Assembly: GCA_900660155.1 (NCBI GenBank)
Contig: CABFPE010000049.1
Coordinates: 1,167,882 to 1,231,881 of the forward strand
Direction: 5' to 3'
Length of the DNA: 64,000 bases
Origin: Hofstenia miamia
Lineage: Eukaryota; Xenacoelomorpha; Acoela; Hofsteniidae
Shown here: piece after piece, positions 34,981-47,349 of the stretch
How positions within the stretch are numbered: the first letter of the stretch is position 1
Layout: each line of letters opens with the position of its first letter
The notes under the pieces: model-generated
What the model saw: only the letters and a program-made list of their open reading frames with translations
What the model was told of the DNA's origin: nothing
Database searches by the model: none
Position numbers and translations under genes: made by a program

Positions 34981-36340
34981 TATTTAACAAAAGCACCACT
35001 ATACTAAGAGGAGAAAATCTTTCTAAACATGGAGGATGTGCAATTCTGTGTAAAAAGTCATTTTAGATTGTTAATTTACAAGATTAAGCTGATTGCGAAT
35101 TTGCATGCTCTATTTTTTCAGTTGGACAACAGTTTATTGCTATTTATTTGCTTATACATTCCCCCAAGCACTAGTAAATATCAGCCTTCTTCTACAACGA
35201 TAATTGACTATATACTAAAAATGAAAACTTTATTTGATTTTTACCAGCCAATTATTTCACATTTAATCTACATAATGGGTGACTTCAACTTTTCATTACA
35301 TGATATTTCATGTGATATTTCCCCTAATGAATATAATCAAACAATTTTTTAATTTCCAACACATATCAATGGAAATACTCTTGATTTATTATTTACAAAT
35401 GATACTAACTTAGAAAATGATAAAAATTGTTTCATATCTCCTATGCTAAGTTTCTCTGATCATTGTAATATTTTCATGAATACTAATATTTCTTTTCCTA
35501 ATATAAATTATCTGAAGTTCAATGATATTGATAAATCAATTCGTAAATCAAAATTTTCGTTTAATTTGATAGATTTGTTTTATATAAAAAACACCAAATG
35601 AAATCTATAATCAATTATGTAATGATGTATTTATATCTGCTGAATTAGATAAAGTTTTATTCATTGAAAGTCTGTGTTCTACAAAAATATCCATAACTGT
35701 TTTAAATTTTTACAATCTCTGAATCAATCACCCATTCCACTCTGCCAATATATTTGGAAGAAATTATTGCTGAATATCCACTACATCCTAGCAATTTATT
35801 TAACAACTACTTTTCCTCTCTTTACAAAGAAAATGACGAAATTTCTTTTTCTTTTGAACTACAAACATATAATGAAACTCAAATAAACTTAGAATTGGAT
35901 GAAAATAAAATCATATCTACATTATATATGGATTTTAGCAAAGCATTTGATAAAGTCCCACACGGAAAATTAATTTAAAAACTCCAATTATTAAAAATTG
36001 GTGGAAATTTTTTGAAATTATTAGCACCATACTTGAAAAGTCATTGACAAAATTTCGTAATACTGTATCAAAGCGCTGCATTATTACAAGTGGTGTTCCA
36101 CAGAGATCAATTTTAGCTCCAATACTATTTTTAGCTTTTATTAATGACTTACCAAATTGTTGTCTATTACTTTGCTACATTTTTGCTGATATTGTGAAGA
36201 CTTTGAGCAATAATTTTCAAGAAATATGATTTAATTGATAGTTTAGATTGTGTTTCATTCAAATTTAAAAACAATCAAAAAACTAAAAGTCTACTTTTTG
36301 TTATCAAGAAAACAAAGAAAAATACTAGTGACCATTGGTA
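34981..36340 (+). mobile_element. LINE (non-LTR retrotransposon) fragment: endonuclease and partial reverse transcriptase
   Basis: An apurinic-type endonuclease C-terminal half is readable: LYIPPS near 35150, the GDFN motif at 35278-35289, TLDLLFTND near 35382, and SDH at 35455-35463. After a linker the reverse transcriptase shows YMDFSKAFDKVPHGKLI (about 35926-35978), SGVPQRSILAPILFLAFIND (about 36085-36145) and the degenerate catalytic region FADI (YADD-type) near 36182. The early RT blocks (PIYKK, nYRPIS, QyGFR) are missing between the linker and the FSKAFDKV motif, apparently a deletion. Several frames; CR1/L2/Jockey-like by motif style. Confidence 0.85.
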
Positions 36341-37549
36341 CTTTAATAGAATTTGGAACTTCACATTACTGAAATAAAGAACTATGTAGAAAGAGTTCAA
36401 ATATTGTGTTGAACTTTTTCTTTAAACAAATCTCTAACACTGCACAGGTTTTGCTTATATTGGATAATGTATCAATGTGTTTTGCTATATTATTCTTAGC
36501 TGTTTCACAAATTATTTTTAAGAAATGCAATCAATTTTATTTTTTGATGAATTGTTGTTGATTGGCCATCTGATATTGATATGAAATGAATGATATTATG
36601 CAAATTTTAACAGCATTCACCTAAATTGTAATCATTTACATATTTCATTGCAAACAAAAACATTTTCTGTTCAATGATGTCAGACAACCTTAAATTGCTA
36701 GATGGTAAAATTTCACAATTGCATGATAGTCACACCCAACAAGCCACAAATGTCACTAAGGTCAAATTGTGCTGGGCTTTACTCAGATATAGCTGCTGTC
36801 TTTGTATTTGCCATTTCTGTGAAATCATATTGTTCAGCAGCTCAAAATAGTTATACAACAGCCCTGTTATTTGACAAATAAATGAATCCTTTTCATTTTT
36901 TGTAATCTTGTCTATTAATGAAATTGTATTTCTTTCTATTGGGTATGTATTTTGATTGGTCAATAATAATAGCAGATGTGTTCAATATGTTGTAACATTG
37001 CACAATCAGACAATTTCAAGCATTTCAAACACAACTTAGGAATTGTTATTATTATAATTATAGTTTCCATTTGTTTCTTAAGTAACTTAGCATTTGAACA
37101 ATGGCTGTGGTTATGCAATTAAAAATACTTGTGTTTCCTTAAAAACGAGTCCCTTATTAAGACATATTACTGGTTTTATGTTTTGCTTAAAAACTAAACT
37201 TTGAAAGCCAAATTTTCATGCAGTTACAACTTCATATTCAAGTTCAAATCAATTTTACTATATAAACATGGAAGAAATGTAGTAAAATCAATTACTTTTT
37301 AACTTCTTCTTAATTACTTAAAATATAATCTAGTTACTACAATAGTGATGATATGACTAATAATTAGTTTAAAAAGAAAAAAAATAGCAAGATATCTAGG
37401 TGGAAACTGTTAAAAATAGAACTTTGAAATTTAGTACTAGAGACTTTCCTTTAATTATGTAGTAATAAAGAAAGGATGCAGCCATTGTAGTATAGGTTGA
37501 TCTATTACAGACTAAAACTGTTTTGCAGTGAGGTTTCTGAGGATTACAG
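36341..37549. other. Intergenic region, no gene seen
   Basis: AT-rich sequence lacking a recognisable frame or repeat. Confidence 0.6.
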
Positions 37550-38200
37550 TTATAGATTGATGGTATTTATTAAGTTGGAGCATAAGCCATGGAATGGAGA
37601 GGACTTTGGTCTACTGTATAGCTGATAGTAGTTAGCATAGGCCCAATCAAGTGTGTCTCTATTAGAATGAAATGTTGGAAATTCAATTAAGTTTACTAAA
37701 CCAAAAGTATTAAAATTGCAAATCTGCACAGTATTAATGTCACCAACTAGAATAAAGGCAACAACTGGATATTTAATATTGGTTTTAGACAGAAGCTTCA
37801 TTAGTGCTAGCCCACATGGGGAATTTACATATGAGGGCCCTAAATAACAGTTCAAAATAACAACTACATTGAAACCTCATGGCAAGTAGCTAAGTCTACA
37901 AATAACAGATAGCACCCTCCCCCCCCCNNNNNNNNNNNNNNNNNNNNNNNNNNNNNNNNNNNNNNNNNNNNNNNNNNNNNNNNNNNNNNNNNNNNNNNNN
38001 NNNNNNNNNNNNNNCCCCCCCCCCCCCCCCTCCCTCATATCTATATTTTCATCAAACACAGTAAGAATACATTTTGGCATATTAACTGTCCAACTCCTAT
38101 TCACATAAAAAATTAAGCCTCCACCAGCATTATAATTCTGAGCAAGTGTCATTACATAAAAGTCATCAACATTAATAAAAAAGTGGGTATATTGGAACAT
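37550..38200 (-). mobile_element. LINE endonuclease fragment
   Basis: On the minus strand the piece near 38100-38200 reads INVDDFYVMTLAQNYNAGGG followed by LIFYVNRSW, the N-terminal half of a LINE endonuclease (GGGvliyV). 37550-37855 reads LNCYLGPSY near its start, then VGDI (GDFN-type) and TFHSNRDTLDWAYANYY, the C-terminal half. The N gap 37928-38014 lies between. No reverse transcriptase follows. Confidence 0.75.
37928..38014. other. Assembly gap (87 N) inside a poly-C run
   Basis: N run flanked by C homopolymers on both sides. The poly-C is itself unusual in this AT-rich region. Confidence 1.
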
Positions 38201-38514
38201 AAATGAGTTTCTTGGAGTGTGAGAACAGAAAAAAAGGAATGCTGAAGTATGAATTCAATGAATTCAGTAAACTTTCCTATAAAACTATTTATATTATGTG
38301 AAAAATAAATGGGAGCATAAAAGAGGACACAGGATGAGAAAGAAGATCATTTTGTCATCAATTTTTGTGAACATTGTTACCTTTGTATTAAAGTTCTAAG
38401 TTCTAAATCTTGAAGTCACTTCTGATCACACCCACTTGTATCATGTTCCAACTTGTTTATTGTAACTTTTGCCTAAGTTTTGCTCTTTGAAAGTTAAAAA
38501 ATGATTTATAAATA

Positions 38515-38660
38515 TCTTGTCACAGTTTATCAGAAGAATCAAAGAAAATGAAAAATATACCATGAGATCTATGACCCTCTGATAGCAGAAAATCAGCAAA
38601 AAGCTAATCTTTTCAAATGCTAAATTTTTGCAAACATTCATTTTTGAAAATGACTGCCTA
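38515..38660 (-). repeat. Dispersed repeat, inverted copy at 41275-41430
   Basis: The complement of this segment contains CTATCAGAGGGTCATA and flanking sequence also present on the plus strand at about 41340. The copies are moderately diverged, so an unclassified dispersed repeat. Confidence 0.6.
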
Positions 38661-41274
38661 CCAGCAAAATGTAAAGTCATTTATTTTAGCCATTGATATG
38701 AATTGATTGATGGTATTTCTCTTGTTAGATAGGGTTAATAGATGAATAGTTTCCCCACTGTAAGATTTAATTTTAAATCAATGTTATAGTCAAGAAAAAT
38801 TGACATTCATTCAAAATATGAATCTTTAATTTTACATTTAGTAACAAACCAACACAGAAGAAATTAGAGAAAATAAGATATTACAAATGCTTACTGTTAT
38901 ACATGCTTACTACAGTGAGAAGCCTGCAACCATAGTTGAGATGGTTGATAGTATTTATCCTAAGCATTTCCCATTCCTGTTTGAAGTCCAATTGCATGTG
39001 TTCACTTGATTGTTCCAACCACAATCCAAGTCACATTCCTTTCAATTAGCAAAATTCTTCAATATGGTAAAATACTTTAGATTTTGTGAGTGAAACTGAT
39101 TTACAGGTATGGATAATCCTGTCAAAAAGATGCAATAATCACTGTTTTAAAGTCAGAATGCAAGCATACATCATAGCAGCTTTCAACAACTCTCACAAAG
39201 CTTCATAAAGCTTTCACAAATGGTTTGCATTGAAGAGTACAAATATTATTCTGGATGTCAATGTTTTCAAGTAATTTAATGGCTGAATTACCTGTAAAAC
39301 ATCTTCATAGCTGCTGCTCCCTTTGAATGTGACATCTCTCCAACCACTTGTTGTGACCTGACCAAAGAGAAAGCATCGCCTGCCAAATACATTGTGTTCA
39401 CTGGTCCTGTTAACAAGTGAAGCTCAGGTGGTGGAACTAAAGAAAAAATTAATGATGAGTCATTTTGCGAGTACATAAGAGAAGGATGCACTGCATTACT
39501 AAGATTACCTTCATGGCATCCTTTCTATTAATTCCTGAGTTCTAGTATTGTAGAATCATCACCCAGGCTAGGATGTGCATTAACAATTGTAATTCATCTC
39601 TTTGTTTCACAGATTCCTATTGTGGGGCAATATCTATCTCACAAACTGACTAATCTCTAAAATAACTTAGAAATGACTACATACATTTCCATTGATTCAT
39701 GATCATTTACTTTTTAGGTAACCAGTGACTCCAGTTTGAAAGTGGGCATCAGCCCAAAGCTGAATCCATTCACCAACATTATATTCATTGTAATGTACCC
39801 AGACACTAATGACTCAGCCAAAACTTAGAGAGGAAAGAGTATTATGTGTGCCCTACTTGGTGATGAATAAATAGGCATGATACTATTTGACTTATACTCA
39901 GTTCTCATTGTGTGATGACATGTGCTAACACAAACTGTAACTACAAATGGACACTAGCTCCTATACAACACATAAACATAATTAAAACTTATATGCAAGT
40001 ACCAAATAGTAGCAACTTAATAACCTATATGTAAGAATAAATTACAATAGTTAATGATTTAATAAATTCCATCTCTTATTGGTCATTTATGGTCAACAGA
40101 AATTTGATCAAAAATAATATATATTAGTAATCCTAAGGTTGGCTGATTCAACTCTCTTGAATTTATTAATACATGTGAAACAAATTTGAACAATAGTGAG
40201 CTAAGCACAATGAGAAAAACCGTAAACATATGCATAACTTAAATGCAGTTCACAATCAGAAATGCAGACTGAACTAGTCGTCCTTGCCAAGTTTTCCTGT
40301 TTGTTACTATGCATGCTATCACAAAATCAGACCATTTAAGAGAAATCGCTAAAAATACTTTTTTCAATGACTTCTCAAGAAAAAAATGGGCAAATAGAAT
40401 GCAAATTGCCCAAAAATCTAGCAAGCATTTCCTTTAAAGAAAAGCACCCCTACAATGCGTATTGCTTTACAATGCAGAAATTTTGAGTGATGATATAAAA
40501 ATGCTGGTCAATTTAGAGGAATTGCTAAACTATTTTTTATGTCATGTATTAAGATAGCACGTGAAATCAATTTTCCTATGCCACTGCATGACAAAAATAT
40601 TTTGTGTAATACGGTTGCTGAATTTTATCAAAAAAATGTTCACATCAATATCAATTTGCTCAATTAAAATTTTATCAATGAATGCATTACTATCATCACA
40701 GACAAATACTGGACGTGCAGAACTATCTCCAGCTGTGTACATAAGGATATATTACAAATTAAAAACGATCATTGAGCTAGTTTGACTACAGAGTCTACAT
40801 TTATAAAAACTTAGGTGGTATGTGTATTTACATACATAGTACAAAATGTTTATCTGAAATTGCCATGATTAATAGAAATTTCATTATACAGTTAACTCTC
40901 GATTATTTGACCAGGTTGTCAGATAATCAAATATGAGAAAAATGGTGTTACAAAACTTAAATTATGACAAAATAAGTTTGAAAATAAGGAGGTAATTTTC
41001 GATTTTATGATTGAATCTGAAAGTTTCTTTGTTTCCAACATTGTTAACGAGTTCAGGGCAAAAGTTAGGAAATATTTTCCATACTCCTAAAATAAAGTCA
41101 TGTAATTATTATGATACTACTCATAAATGACATTGAAAAATGAATATGTAATTCATATAGGTTGACCTTAATTGCTTAATTATATTCTTTTTGTTATATA
41201 TAAGTGAAGCCAATTTAAAGAACTGAAAAGATAGTTTAAATATGTAACAATTCACATTTTTGACAGGTATACCG
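38661..41274. other. Intergenic region, no gene seen
   Basis: No recognisable coding. A pogo/Tigger-like terminus may start at 40889 (ATACAGTTAACTCTCGATTA) but no partner end was found. Confidence 0.45.
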
Positions 41275-41430
41275 CACTTTTGGAAAATTTCCATTTGCAA
41301 AAATTCGTTGCTTTTATAGATTTTCTTTTTGGCAATTTTCTACTATCAGAGGGTCATAAATCTCAGAAAACTTTGTTTTTCTCATGGTATATTTTTTAAT
41401 TTTTTTTACCCTTCTAATACACCGTGTTGT
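41275..41430 (+). repeat. Dispersed repeat, inverted relative to 38515-38660
   Basis: Shares CTATCAGAGGGTCATA and CTCATGGTATATTTTT with the complement of the 38.5-kb copy. Confidence 0.6.
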
Positions 41431-43099
41431 ATTTTGAGTATGATTTCCATTTATGTGAGAGCAGTAAAGTTTTCGTTAGTCCCAAGTGGAGAACATAGTA
41501 AAGATAACTGGTCTTTGGAAAGATCCACTTGTTTTATATTTGGCTAATTGTACAATATAGGTTCTTTTCTACAAGGTGAGACAAAAAATACTGGATAGCT
41601 CATAATCTAATTTTTATTATGTTCATTCAAGTTGCCTTCACTTGCTTTGAGAATTTCAGCAGTTTTAACTGGATGTGTGTAATCTCAGTTATGTTCTGAT
41701 CATGCGATTTGGGATGCATCTCTCCAAATTTTGATTTTTTTTTCAAAAATTATATCAATGTCTTTCTTTTGTCCATTAGTGTATGAAACAAAAATTCTAA
41801 CTGTTCCATTTTGGAGAATTGTTAAAAGGCACAAGATCTTCTAAAATTTTTGCACACACTAATAATGTCATGCCGTTTTTTAGACATAGGCTGACTAATG
41901 TCAATTGGATGCTTTCAATCTCAACTTTAATTGCTGTAATATATTTTGTATCTTTTGTATAAGTAATTTTTTCTTTAAGAACGTTAGGAGCATATATAGC
42001 AGTTTTAAGGAAGTTGTCAGAACCTGTACTTCTGTAAGCATGGAAATTCTTTTTCCCAAAAATTTCCTCAAAAGCTTTATTATTATTCAGATGCCTTTTT
42101 CAATAATTCTTTTGCATTCTTTTTTTGCCTCCCTATGTTTGCTTGAACTATGTGAAATCCACTAGGATATTCCAAACTCATCTTAATTAGTGAAAACGTT
42201 GTAACTTATTGAAAATATTTGAAGAGTTTTGTCACAAATGTTGCCTTTGGCAAAGAATGCATATGCCGTTATTGCTTTTCCAACATTGGTTAACTGTGCA
42301 ATGAAATAATTTCCATTGAGAAAAACATGGATTTCTGAAACTATATATTTGAAATACGATTCCAAGTTGCGTTAACCACATGTTTTCTAAATTAACGACA
42401 ATATTTACATGTGAGAATGACAAAAAGATTATGAAAAGCATATATATATATATATATTATATAATTATAGAATTTAAATTTCTGGATTAAACATTAAAAT
42501 CAAAAACCATTAAAATCTAAAAAAAATTAAGGGAAACTTCATGTTATTTTGTAAGCATACTAAGAATCTAAGTAAATAAATACATCCACATGAAGCAATT
42601 GAACATAAATTAATATTATACACAAAACATACGTATATAGGTTAGCATGCATTAGTCAAATTTGATAATATTTGAGGCTTATTTCTTTCTAGAATAACTG
42701 AATTATACTGTATATTGTAATTTAACATTTTTGATATCTTCTATTAAGATAAATATGATTTTTATATTTCCTACCAAACTTGGAAAATTTTTGACAAGTT
42801 ATTAAATCGCCTTCGAATTAATCCTAATACCGTGGTAAGGACACAACAGACCACTTATTCATTGAGGTGGATAAAAACACCCGCCTATTTTCCTTCCGAA
42901 TTAATGGTGCAAGTATCTAAAAAACTTGGCTATGATGTGAAATTTTCATTTCTTTTACAAAGTTCGTATTACTGTGATGGGGTCAGTATATTTCATAAGC
43001 AATAATAGCAACGATTTTTTTGAAAATGGAAGGGAAGTTTGTGTTGTTGGTCTGGAGTGATCTTTATTTCTGTTGGTACCTGTTGGTAGTATTGAAATA
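41431..43099. other. Intergenic region, no gene seen
   Basis: AT-rich, with a TA tract near 42440. Frames here have no recognisable domain. Confidence 0.5.
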
Positions 43100-44560
43100 C
43101 ATACATTAGCTTACTAAATAGAGGCACGTTGAAAGCATTTGCCTTGCCGTATAATCATATCTTTCGGTTTCCTATAAAATTAATTAGAGGTATATTTTCT
43201 TCCGCAAAAGCTTGCATATCGAAGTTCATATGTTCTTTTATTATGAATTTGAAACCTAATAAGCTTATTGTATTATGGGTTACTAAGCAGTCTGTATTCC
43301 AGTACATTGCTTGCTCTGCCCAATCCGGAGTAGATAGATATCATATTAATTGTTAGTCCATTGATCTTACAGAAGTATATAATATATTAGAACAATGCAT
43401 ATAAACTAGAAGAAACTACAAGAATTAGATAAAATAAAAGTTATATCGTCTGCAAAAAGCAGATATTATTAAAATTAGAATTTTAATATTCTTTCAATTA
43501 TACCCCTTATTTCACAATCACTATTATTGTTTATTAATCTCAAGCAAGTTTCAATAGCCATATTAAAAAAGCAACCTTGTCTCTCTTATTGAAATCCCGG
43601 GTAACTAAAAACCATTAATTTGAAGATAAGAAAAGTTTTTTCTGTGCAAGGCTAATAAACTCAATAATTTTCCAAGGAATTCGAATTTTATCAATTACAT
43701 GAAATAAATACTTGAAGTAGACAGCATAGTATGCTTTATTGAAACCTAGACTTAAGGCTGCGGTGCGATATGCATCAATAATTAGTTGGAGTGTACATAT
43801 GTTTAAGTAACTTTGGCAACCTTGTATAAACCCTGTCTGGGAAGAGTAGATGTAAATTTGCATTAGGCTGGAAAATTTAGAATTGCATATATGAGAGATA
43901 ATTTTATTATCAATATTTAAAAGAGATAAGACGACACGATTTCGGATGTTCGGGAGTGCAGTCTTTTTTGGTATTAAATAAATCTAGCATTAGTTATATT
44001 GCTTGGCATTGCACCATGGGTCAGGATTGAATCAATTAATAAATTAATATTAGGTATAAGCGTAGCTTTACAAAATCTGTAAAAACCGCATTCATTCCTG
44101 GACTGTTTTTGAGTTTTCCAATCGCAGTTAATATGTATTCTTACCTCTCACTCAGTGCATTGTCACTCACACTTCCTTTCTCGATATATATTATATTCAT
44201 GCTCTTACTTACAAATTCCCTTATTTCCTTAATGCTTCTTCATTTATCTGGTATTCTATACATTTAATGTATTCTAGCTCGTCAAAGGCTTTATCATATG
44301 TGATATTATTAATCTGCTCTTCGATTTCATCCTTCACTTCTTTATAATCGGTCATTTTTTCGTTAATGTAGCCTAGCTGTTCTAATGATTTTAATCGGCT
44401 GTTTCTATTTTTTACTATTTCTAAGAGAGATTTGTTGTTTTACTCTGGTCTTCATTAGCGTCAACTTAGATTTTAGATTAGAAAGCTATTCCTCGCTCAA
44501 TGTGGAATTTTATAACACTTTGCTTTAGTCCATTCATTGTTGAAGCTCTCATTTCCAGAT
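43100..44560 (-). mobile_element. LINE reverse transcriptase fragment, L1/Tx1-like
   Basis: Read on the minus strand: a charged linker typical of L1/Tx1 ORF2 lies near 44260-44450. LIPKK and SLLNIDNKIIS follow near 43900-43980. SSQTGFIQGCQSYLNI and LSLGFNKAYYAVYFKYLF (from the lDf.KAyD.V motif, Asp mutated) lie at 43680-43850. QGCFFNMAIE is near 43560 and the catalytic LFADDITFIL near 43440-43470. Multiple stops and frameshifts. A different clade from the fragment at 35-36 kb. Confidence 0.8.
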
Positions 44561-46390
44561 TCTTGGAACACTCATTATATTTATTGGGAACGCTTTTAAT
44601 AAATGTTTGTGATCAGATAGATTAATATTAATAGTTTAGAGGTTTCAAAATAAATATATATCATGACAATTATGGTTTTCTGCTATAAATTATTCACTAT
44701 TAAGAAAAAAATTGTTAAAATTTATTAAAATTTTATGGCTATATAAATGTATGATGGTTACGACTTTGTTCCATTATGCAAGACTAACATTTTAGCTAAT
44801 GTGTCAGAGTTGGAATTGGGTTAGGATTAAAAAAGGGTCAGGCTGGGCCAGGCTTGGGCTTGACCCGGAATTTCGACGCAGCAATTTGGGCCTAGCCCGG
44901 CTTGGGCCTAATGTTTTAATTAGTATTTGAAATACAAGTAAAAATTCAGTTAAAAGCTAAATTTTGTAATGACGAAAAACATTCTCTTTAAATTTAATGA
45001 ACCTTGCGTTGTTGTTTAAGAACATGTCAAATAAACACAAATTTCATTTTTATATAGAATTAATTTTTAAAAAATGTTTGGATAAAAGAGTAGCGGAATA
45101 TAAATGCTCATGTGCTCCAATTTTCTTAAGTTTTGTTTACATACAAACAGGTAATTGCAATAATAGATTTCAATGCAAAATTGTCAGTTAAGCTTTCCCA
45201 TGCCTAGTTAATATTAAAATATCTGGAGATTAAACGTATTGCAAGTATCGATCAAAGGTCATACAATTTCATATCCCCTCGCAACAGCCTTGTATCGCTG
45301 TGTACAAGAAATGCTTAGCTGTGCATTTTAACTAATTAATCAAACCGAATTAAGATAATGTAAATTCTGATGATTTATTTTCCATCAATCAAGTAAATCA
45401 CTTTGTACATATTTATAGAAATTCATGCAAACATATTTATTATGCAAATACGTACCAGTCGCTATTTCAATTTCTGCAGTCCACGTAGAATATTTCTGCG
45501 TGCTATTAGCTACGTGCTAAAATTAACGTGGAGCGATTCGTCAACTGGTGATTTTACAAAAAGTGAAAGAGGCAAATACTTGCTGTACAATTCTTTCAAA
45601 TTACGTGAGGTGATGCTAATTCTATTAAAATAAAAAATAAGAAAATCGGAGTTTTATGTTTAAATATAATGTTCGAGATTGTTTGCTTTTTCTTTTTCTT
45701 TTTATTTCTTAATGGATTATGCTACATTATGCAAAGTATTCAATGAAATTCATAGTGTAGTGGTCATGGTCACCTATGAGCCAAAATACACTATCAATGG
45801 ACTAAAAGAAAAAGATTTTGGCGGCGGTTTGCCCCCCGCTTTCAGTTACTTACTTGGTCAGAACTAGATGACCTCACCCATCAAAAACCCTACGTACGCC
45901 TATGCATGCAACATAAAATTCAAATGGTGCACAGTCTTGTCAAAATTTGATCTGCAACAAAGTCGAACTTCCCATCAGCCCCCCTTAATTTTTATTTACC
46001 CCTCTTATATGATAATAACGTTGGCTATGGGCCTGTGACACTTAAATGGCATCAAGAACTATGAAATGCAAAACAATTGTTTTTTGGCAATGAAAATATA
46101 TTTAGGATTGGAAACAATGAAGATAAAGTGTTATCATTAATTTGCAAATGGCTATGGTCACTTTATTCCAACATTTATAACTATGCTCTTTAAAAAATAT
46201 ATCTTTTGTTGAATTATTATTTGAACCATTTATACATAAATATTACATACGAAGAAAATATATACCTAAAATTGCTAAAATATGACATATGTGCTAAAAA
46301 CTGGTCAAATATATTCCTAAACATATAAATAATATGGAAAAATCTGGTAGTCTATTTTTATTTGTACTACAAAATAAATTCTTTTTGATG
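44561..46390. other. Intergenic region with dispersed repeats, no gene seen
   Basis: 44805-44915 is a GGGCTTGGGC/GGCCTAGCCCGG-rich patch of the type also seen near 30.4 and 31.2 kb. 45726-45795 repeats the ATTCATAGTGTAGTG unit of 13.2 kb. The C/G-rich patch at 45820-45840 may be a transposon end. No coding frame recognised. Confidence 0.5.
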
Positions 46391-46406
46391 CTTTCCTCCG
46401 TCTTTT

Positions 46407-46652
46407 CTATAATAGAAGGTCTTTGCAGCTTGAAAACCACCTTTCCAAGTCACAGCTTACAATAGGGCAGTTGTAAAAAAAGAGGCTAAATCTGCAGCAC
46501 TCCAGCTGCACATACAACCAAGTGGATTTGGCCCTCGACAGTTCATTGCACTTCATGCCATTCTTGCATCTCGGGACCAGTTTTTTTTCCAGACCGCATT
46601 CGAACTTGACTTTATCGAACGGATGCATCAATTTCACTTCTTCAAAATCTGT
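46407..46652 (-). CDS. Candidate cysteine-rich terminal exon, unknown protein
   Basis: On the minus strand an acceptor-like TGATTCATTACAG precedes an open stretch of about 80 codons ending in TAG. It begins DFEEVKLMHPFDKVKFECG and contains nine cysteines. Local GC is higher than in the flanks and codon use looks protein-like. No domain is recognised and no partner exon was found upstream (46.65-47.3 kb). It could be a real last exon, a pseudoexon, or chance. Confidence 0.3.
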   Translation of the reverse strand, partial: TDFEEVKLMHPFDKVKFECGLEKKLVPRCKNGMKCNELSRAKSTWLYVQLECCRFSLFFYNCPIVSCDLERWFSSCKDLLL

Positions 46653-47349
46653 AATGAATCATGGAGACCAGTTCTCCTAACAAATGGCATCAAATCGGTT
46701 AGAAATTCATTGGGATTGACAGGTTGCTACGTTGTAAACTATTGTGATTTTTTTTGAGAAGTAGTCTTCAAAAAATGATATTGTTTTGTATATAATTTTA
46801 ACTCTTGAGTGCTGCAATAAATACCTAAATAAAGTTTAAGATCCAAATAATTTCAAATTTCGAGGTAAAAAGAATATTGAAAAAGTGGAGTTTTAGATAA
46901 ATAAAATATCAATTTTCTAAGATGAAAGTTTGAATTTTATATATAAAGAATAACAACCTAGTAATTACCGTAAATACTCGTGTTTAAACCGCCACCATGT
47001 AGAAGCTGCGCCACAATTTTTGAAGGTTGTTTTTTTAAGTCTTAAGACATGCAACGTGTATAAGCACATCTGTAATGCAACAGTAGTTTTGTCATTCCTA
47101 CATACGTAATCCATTCATTTAACAAACATAATTTAACTACGATTATCAAATCAGCATTTAAATATTCTTAAATAGACCTTAACCTTATATTTTTTTATTG
47201 TATTTTAAATTGTTTTGGTGTTCGACTATTTTTTAATATCATTTTGCAGCAAAATCTCATTTTGCTGCCTAATAGTAACATCTCTTTAAGACTAGGTGAA
47301 CAATTAATTGTTTTTCTCTGAGTTAATACCTTCAATTCATCACTTTTTC

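Noticed and set aside
41560-42200. A Tc1/mariner element starting at AAGGTGAGACAAAAAA
   Set aside because: No matching opposite terminus and no recognisable DDE motif on either strand.
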